In this document: positions 60,450 through 64,000 of the stretch, piece after piece
Position numbering within the stretch: the stretch's first letter is position 1
Layout: each line of letters begins with the position of its first letter
Assembly: GCA_944382965.1 (NCBI GenBank)
Contig: CALWOA010000016.1
Span: 1-64,000, forward strand
Direction: 5' to 3'
Origin: an uncultured Oscillospiraceae bacterium
Lineage (GTDB): Bacteria > Bacillota > Clostridia > Oscillospirales > Oscillospiraceae
DNA length: 64,000 nucleotides
Translations under genes and position numbers: made by a program
The notes under the pieces: generated by a model
Databases searched by the model: none
What the model saw: the letters and a program-made list of their open reading frames with translations, nothing else
What the model was told of the DNA's origin: nothing

Positions 60450-61097
60450 TCACTTCTGCCCCGCCAGGCGATCAATGGCACGAACCATTTCCTCTGCATC
60501 GGCGCAGAGGCTCTGGGCTCCGGCTGCTTCCAGAACGTCCCGGTCCCGGAAGCCCCAGAATACGCTGACACAGGGCATGTTTGCATTTTGAGCGGTCAGA
60601 ATATCTACTTCGCTGTCGCCCACATAAATCCCCCGGTCTGCGCCGATGGCCTTCAGGGCTTTTTCGATCATGTCCGGAGCCGGTTTGCGGGGGCAGTCCG
60701 GCGTTTCTCCCAGGGCATACATTCCGGGGAAATACTGGGCGCACAGTTCCTTTACCGCAGCGTCAGGCTTGTTGGACACAATGGCCAAGGCATACTTCCC
60801 TTCCAGCTGTTCCAAGGCTTTTTCAATTCCCGGGTAGGGTCTGGTTTTTTCCTGGCAATGGGCAGTATAGTAGGGCTTGTAATCCGCGAGAACAGCCTGG
60901 ACAACTTCCTCCGCCGTTCCTTCGGGCAGGGATTTGCGAATCTGGTTCAGGGCGCCGTTGCCCACCACCCGGCGCAGCTGGGACAGGCTCCGCTCCGGGA
61001 AACCATGAAGCTTCAGGGCGTGGTTGGTGGCATCCAGCAGATCTTCCAAGGTGTCCAGCAGCGTGCCGTCCAGGTCAAACAAAATTCCAGTTTTCAT
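60450..61097 (-). CDS. HAD family hydrolase (phosphoglycolate phosphatase-like)
   Basis: 215 aa. Motif I LFDLDGTLLDT, motif II IVSNKP, motif III region RKPAPDMIEKAL, motif IV VGDSEVDILTA; an alpha-helical cap lies between motifs I and II (subclass I). Start at ATG 61097; the GGGGG ribosome site lies in the end of the upstream gene. Substrate uncertain. Confidence 0.92.
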   Translation of the reverse strand: MKTGILFDLDGTLLDTLEDLLDATNHALKLHGFPERSLSQLRRVVGNGALNQIRKSLPEGTAEEVVQAVLADYKPYYTAHCQEKTRPYPGIEKALEQLEGKYALAIVSNKPDAAVKELCAQYFPGMYALGETPDCPRKPAPDMIEKALKAIGADRGIYVGDSEVDILTAQNANMPCVSVFWGFRDRDVLEAAGAQSLCADAEEMVRAIDRLAGQK

Positions 61098-61099
61098 CC

Positions 61100-62083
61100 T
61101 CAATACCCCCTGTTTTTCAGTACTCGGATATCCTCCCCCACAAAGGTCAGACGCTGAAAGCCCCCGTGGAGACGGGAAGCAATCTGGGGAGAATACCGGC
61201 GGCTCATTTCGTCTACGTTCAAGTTGGTGGAGATCACCATGGGCTTTCCTGCCAGAATCCGGTCGTTGAGCAGGGTGTACAGGGAAGCCGTCACAAACTG
61301 CCCTGCCATTTCCGTGCCCAGGTCATCCACAATCAGCAGATCGCACTCGGTAAACCGGGCTGCTTCCCGGCGGTTTTCTTCATTTGGCTGGAATCTGGCC
61401 TGCTCCAGCTTGGAAAACAAGTGGGCAGCAGATTCGTACACCACACTGTAGCCCCGATCCGCCACCGCCCTGGCGATGCAGGCAGACAGGAAGGTTTTGC
61501 CCAGTCCCGTTCCGCCCACGAACAGCAGGTTGCCGGCATTGGGTGTAAAGGTCAGGGCGTACCGGCGGCAATTTTGCAGATTCTTCTCCATAATCACCCG
61601 GGGACTGGCGCCATACTGAGGGTCAATCCGGTCGGGGTAATAATCCAGCCGGAACTGATTGAAACTCTCCTTGCTGCCGGAGAGGATGGAAACTTCCTTC
61701 TTCTGCTCCTGGCGGCACAGTTCCCGCAGGCATTCGCACATGGTGGTTCCCACGTAGCCGCTGCCGCCGCACTTATCGCAGATGGGGCTGTCGTCCAGGT
61801 AGCCCTCTTCAAAATATGCCGCCGCCAGACTGGCACGCTCCCGCTGCAAGGCCAGATTTTCCTGCCTTGCCTGTTCCATCAGCTCCCGTCCGTCGCTGCC
61901 CTGCTGAAAAGCAGCCTGGGCAGCCCGGGCCAAGGTAGCGCGCAGCTGCACGTCAATTTCCTTGATGCGGGGGACTTTGGCATAAGCCTGGGCCAGGTGC
62001 TGACGGTTTTCCGATTCCCGATCCTCCTTGGCCTGGGCCAAACGGGCTCTGGCCCGCCGCACCACTTCTGAACTGTATGCCAT
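61100..62083 (-). CDS. DnaI/DnaC-like helicase loader ATPase
   Basis: 327 aa. Helical N-terminus, a Cys4 metal site (CDKC at 102-105, CEC at 116-118), Walker A GGTGLGKTF at 190-198, Walker B LLIVDDLGTE and a sensor-like NLNVDEMSRRYSPQIASRL. AAA+ helicase loader in replication initiation; Clostridia usually pair it with the DnaD protein encoded 3 bp upstream, as here. Confidence 0.93.
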   Translation of the reverse strand: MAYSSEVVRRARARLAQAKEDRESENRQHLAQAYAKVPRIKEIDVQLRATLARAAQAAFQQGSDGRELMEQARQENLALQRERASLAAAYFEEGYLDDSPICDKCGGSGYVGTTMCECLRELCRQEQKKEVSILSGSKESFNQFRLDYYPDRIDPQYGASPRVIMEKNLQNCRRYALTFTPNAGNLLFVGGTGLGKTFLSACIARAVADRGYSVVYESAAHLFSKLEQARFQPNEENRREAARFTECDLLIVDDLGTEMAGQFVTASLYTLLNDRILAGKPMVISTNLNVDEMSRRYSPQIASRLHGGFQRLTFVGEDIRVLKNRGY

Positions 62084-62086
62084 GGC

Positions 62087-62971
62087 TTATCCCTCCTCCC
62101 GCAGAACTCTCTGGATGGCTTCCAGTTCCGCTGTGCCCAGCTGACCGGAAGCGCCCTTGGGAACGCTGCTCTTGTGATCGCCGTTTCGGACTTCCTCGGC
62201 GGTGCGCAGGCCCTGCTGGTGCCAGTGCTGCAAAATTTTATTCATGTACGACCAATTCAGCCCTCCGGTATTCAGGCAGGTCCGCTCATAGGCCATGGAG
62301 ATCAGGTCGTCGTCCAGTCCCAGATCCAGCCAGTTCTGGGCGTAGCGTTCTTCTGCCCCCGTCAGGCTCCGGCCCCGGATCTGCAGCATCTGCATCAGCC
62401 GGTACAGCCGGGAATTGCGGACGTTCTGAGCCTGGATGTAGGCAGCCGCTTCCTCTACGGAGTCAATGCCCTGCTCGGCCCAGGCGTAGGCTTCCTTCTC
62501 GATGGTGCGAAGAGAGGGATTGCGCAGACTTCCCCGCTGCCGCGCCCGATCCTTGCAGTAGCATACCAGCACGGAAATCACATCCGCCGGGAATCCCAGA
62601 TATCGGACAAAGCCCAGCAGGATTTTCAGTTCCTCGGTGTTCAGGCTCCGGCCCAGCAGCCGCTGGACTTCGCCATAGAGGCTTCGGAAGGACTGGTCAC
62701 CGTCCATGGCTTCCAACACATCCTTTTCCGAGTAGCTGGGCCGCTCTCCCGGAGCAATGTGGCTGGGGCGGTTCTCCATAATCAGCCCCAGCTGCCGCAA
62801 TGTTGCCGCGGCGCAGCTGATCCGGGATTGGTTCATGTTCAGTTCGGCTTCCGCATCTTCCAGACGGTTGCCGCAGGCTAAGTACAAATGCAGCAGCGCC
62901 GCATCCGGGCTGGCTGCACTCAAAAGCTTCCGCACATCATTCTGGGAAAGCTTCAAAGATTCTGTCATCAT
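62087..62971 (-). CDS. DnaD family replication protein
   Basis: 294 aa. N-terminal winged-helix-like region (1-100) and two DnaB_2/DnaD-C domains, about 105-170 (GRSLNTEELKILLGFVRYLG) and 200-265 (GRSLTGAEERYAQNWLDLGL), each with the YxxxI-like end (LVCYCKDRARQ; YMNKILQHWHQQG). Part of the primosome assembly pathway with DnaI-like. ATG at 62971; the longer frame to 63352 is not coding. Confidence 0.93.
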   Translation of the reverse strand: MMTESLKLSQNDVRKLLSAASPDAALLHLYLACGNRLEDAEAELNMNQSRISCAAATLRQLGLIMENRPSHIAPGERPSYSEKDVLEAMDGDQSFRSLYGEVQRLLGRSLNTEELKILLGFVRYLGFPADVISVLVCYCKDRARQRGSLRNPSLRTIEKEAYAWAEQGIDSVEEAAAYIQAQNVRNSRLYRLMQMLQIRGRSLTGAEERYAQNWLDLGLDDDLISMAYERTCLNTGGLNWSYMNKILQHWHQQGLRTAEEVRNGDHKSSVPKGASGQLGTAELEAIQRVLREEG

Positions 62972-63375
62972 GGGGCATTCCTCGCAAATTTCGCTAATTA
63001 TAGACATTATAGCACAGCTTCCCCCTGGGGACAACGGAAAAACACAGGAGAATACTGTAAAAAAAGCCCCGCTCTTTTTTGGCACGCCACAGCATATTGT
63101 ATAGACGATGCCAAGCCCGCCCCCATTTTCATGAAAAGCAAAAAACCGGAGCCATCTGCCCCGGTTTTCCTTTCTTTTTGCTTTTGCTGTGGTAGTATGG
63201 ACAAGGGCGAGCTGTTCCCTTCTCACCCTTTTTCGCATCACACCGCTGCGCATTCGGCGATACACTTGACAGACTATGGAAACGGATGCTGCAATTGCCG
63301 TCGCATTTGCTTTCGGTTCCTTTGCTGTCCAAGGGTAGTATGCCCGGCACAATCTATGGTATACGGAGGAAATTT
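62972..63375. other. 404-bp gap between dnaD and bofA
   Basis: No gene is supported. It contains two hairpins with T-runs: a short-stem one at 63057-63081, and AAAACCGG/CCGGTTTT at 63142-63168 with T-rich flanks on both sides. The second could be a terminator for an unseen short transcript. A cluster of Cys/Phe codons around 63220-63350 has no ribosome site. Confidence 0.5.
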
Positions 63376-63630
63376 ATGGAAGAAATTGTTACGCTGCTGA
63401 TTCCTGCTTTGCTGGCCATTGTCCTGATCCGGCTGCTGGTGCTGCCCATGAAGCTGATTTTCAAAATCGCTCTGCACTCTGCTGCAGGTTTTATCTGTCT
63501 GTGGCTGCTCAACGCCATTTCCAGCTTTACCGGGATTTTGTTTCCCATTAACGCCGCCACAGTACTCATCGCCGGTTTTCTGGGGCTGCCGGGGATTGCC
63601 GTTATGGCGCTGCTGGCAATCATTCCGTAA
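63376..63630 (+). CDS. bofA: BofA family protein (pro-sigma-K processing inhibitor)
   Basis: 84 aa, two to three hydrophobic segments. The C-terminal BofA motif SAAGFICLWLLNAISSFTGI and FPINAATVLIAGFLGLPGI is clear. In Bacillus BofA blocks SpoIVFB protease until the forespore signals. In Clostridia that lack that pathway its role is open. ATG at 63376 has GGAGG 7 nt upstream; the longer frame from 63286 does not. Confidence 0.9.
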   Translation: MEEIVTLLIPALLAIVLIRLLVLPMKLIFKIALHSAAGFICLWLLNAISSFTGILFPINAATVLIAGFLGLPGIAVMALLAIIP

Positions 63631-63658
63631 CCGGTTCGCTCCTTTTCTTCTGCCAATC

Positions 63659-63686
63659 TTGACATTTTTCCGCCGGGTAGTATAAT
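63659..63686 (+). promoter_or_regulatory. Promoter of the phosphoribosyltransferase gene
   Basis: TTGACA (63659-63664), 16-bp spacer, TATAAT (63681-63686); 30 bp upstream of the start. Confidence 0.8.
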
Positions 63687-63716
63687 TGTTTTATAAGAGG
63701 AAAAGGAGTGATTTCC

Positions 63717-64000
63717 ATGTACTATCGTATGAAAGTCGCGGGCCTGGAGCGGGATCTGCCCATCTGTCCGGTCAGCGATACCCTGTATATTGCCGGTTTC
63801 GTCATTTTCGGTGATCCGGAACTCACCGTTGCCTGCGCCCGGGAACTGCTGGCAAAGGCCCCGGAGTATGACTACATCATCACTGCCGAGGCAAAGGGCA
63901 TTCCCCTGGCCCACGAGATGGCCCGTCAGGCGGGAAATTCCCGCTATATCCTGGCCCGGAAGGCGCCGAAACTGTATATGCGGGATGTGTTTGGCGTCAC
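63717..64000 (+). CDS. Adenine-type phosphoribosyltransferase (3' end outside window)
   Basis: 94 residues visible. Start MYYRMKVAGLERDLPICPVS, an IAGFVIFGDPELTVACARELL segment and AEAKGIPLAHEMARQAG (the APRT-like hood and PRPP approach region) fit the adenine/xanthine phosphoribosyltransferase family. AAAAGGAG precedes the ATG. The PRPP loop is beyond the edge, so the substrate cannot be fixed. Confidence 0.8.
   Translation, partial: MYYRMKVAGLERDLPICPVSDTLYIAGFVIFGDPELTVACARELLAKAPEYDYIITAEAKGIPLAHEMARQAGNSRYILARKAPKLYMRDVFGV

Overview
The window looks like chromosomal DNA of an anaerobic, spore-forming, gut-type Clostridia bacterium, probably an Oscillospirales/Oscillospiraceae relative. 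The evidence is a moderately GC-rich sequence with strong AGGAGG ribosome sites, DnaD and DnaI-like primosome proteins, a SipL spore-coat protein, a BofA-type protein, a SleB-type wall hydrolase and a selenium-dependent hydroxylase maturation set. No rRNA, CRISPR array, prophage or complete insertion sequence was seen. One tRNA, tRNA-Leu(TAA), is present.

Layout. 1-2.8 kb: part of an ABC exporter operon (two HlyD-type adaptors and an ATPase, with a 116-bp dual-frame overlap). 3-7.1 kb: plsC, a MATE exporter and phosphoglucomutase. 7.3-17.1 kb: a nucleoside salvage locus. It holds a BMP-type ABC importer, a nucleoside hydrolase, ribokinase and a TauE/SafE permease, and faces a divergent regulator that fuses a LacI repressor to a ribokinase-like domain. 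17.3-20.3 kb: a glycosyltransferase, sipL and a Cys-rich mini-protein. 20.3-25.5 kb: livKHMGF branched-chain amino acid importer, preceded by a leader peptide, hairpin and terminator that look like a transcription attenuator. 25.5-28.6 kb: an FHA-FtsW/RodA fusion and its partner transpeptidase. 28.7-31.9 kb: a MITE-like element, nfo, a WYL regulator, small proteins and a tract of seven hairpins. 31.9-42.2 kb: a CPBP protease, two flavoproteins, YlmH-like, DUF896, holin, YgiQ-type radical SAM, rhodanese, folA, thyA and a LacI regulator. 42.2-47 kb: a selenium module (NifS-like enzyme, DUF3343, YedF, SelD, YqeC, YqeB). 47-58.7 kb: a patatin, then a five-gene sortase-assembled pilus operon, then a C39/SleB two-domain exoprotein. 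58.7-64 kb: an XRE membrane regulator, tRNA-Leu, YfbR-like, a HAD phosphatase, DnaI-like, DnaD, BofA and the start of a phosphoribosyltransferase gene.

Main results. (1) The pilus operon (56556 down to 48187) has the gene order of streptococcal FCT pilus islands: tip adhesin, signal-peptidase-like chaperone, FctA-type backbone, class B sortase, FctB-type base. Its signal peptidase homologue has Asp and Gly in place of the catalytic Ser and Lys, as in the streptococcal pilus chaperone SipA. (2) The liv operon has a candidate attenuator with a 47-residue leader peptide rich in Leu, Val and Ile codons, which I do not know to have been described. (3) The nucleoside locus has a LacI-sensor-kinase fusion regulator. 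(4) Several structured or overlapping DNA features merit checking: two-frame acidic/basic tails, a MITE whose border supplies a stop codon, the seven-hairpin tract, and a symmetric selD/yqeC divergent promoter.
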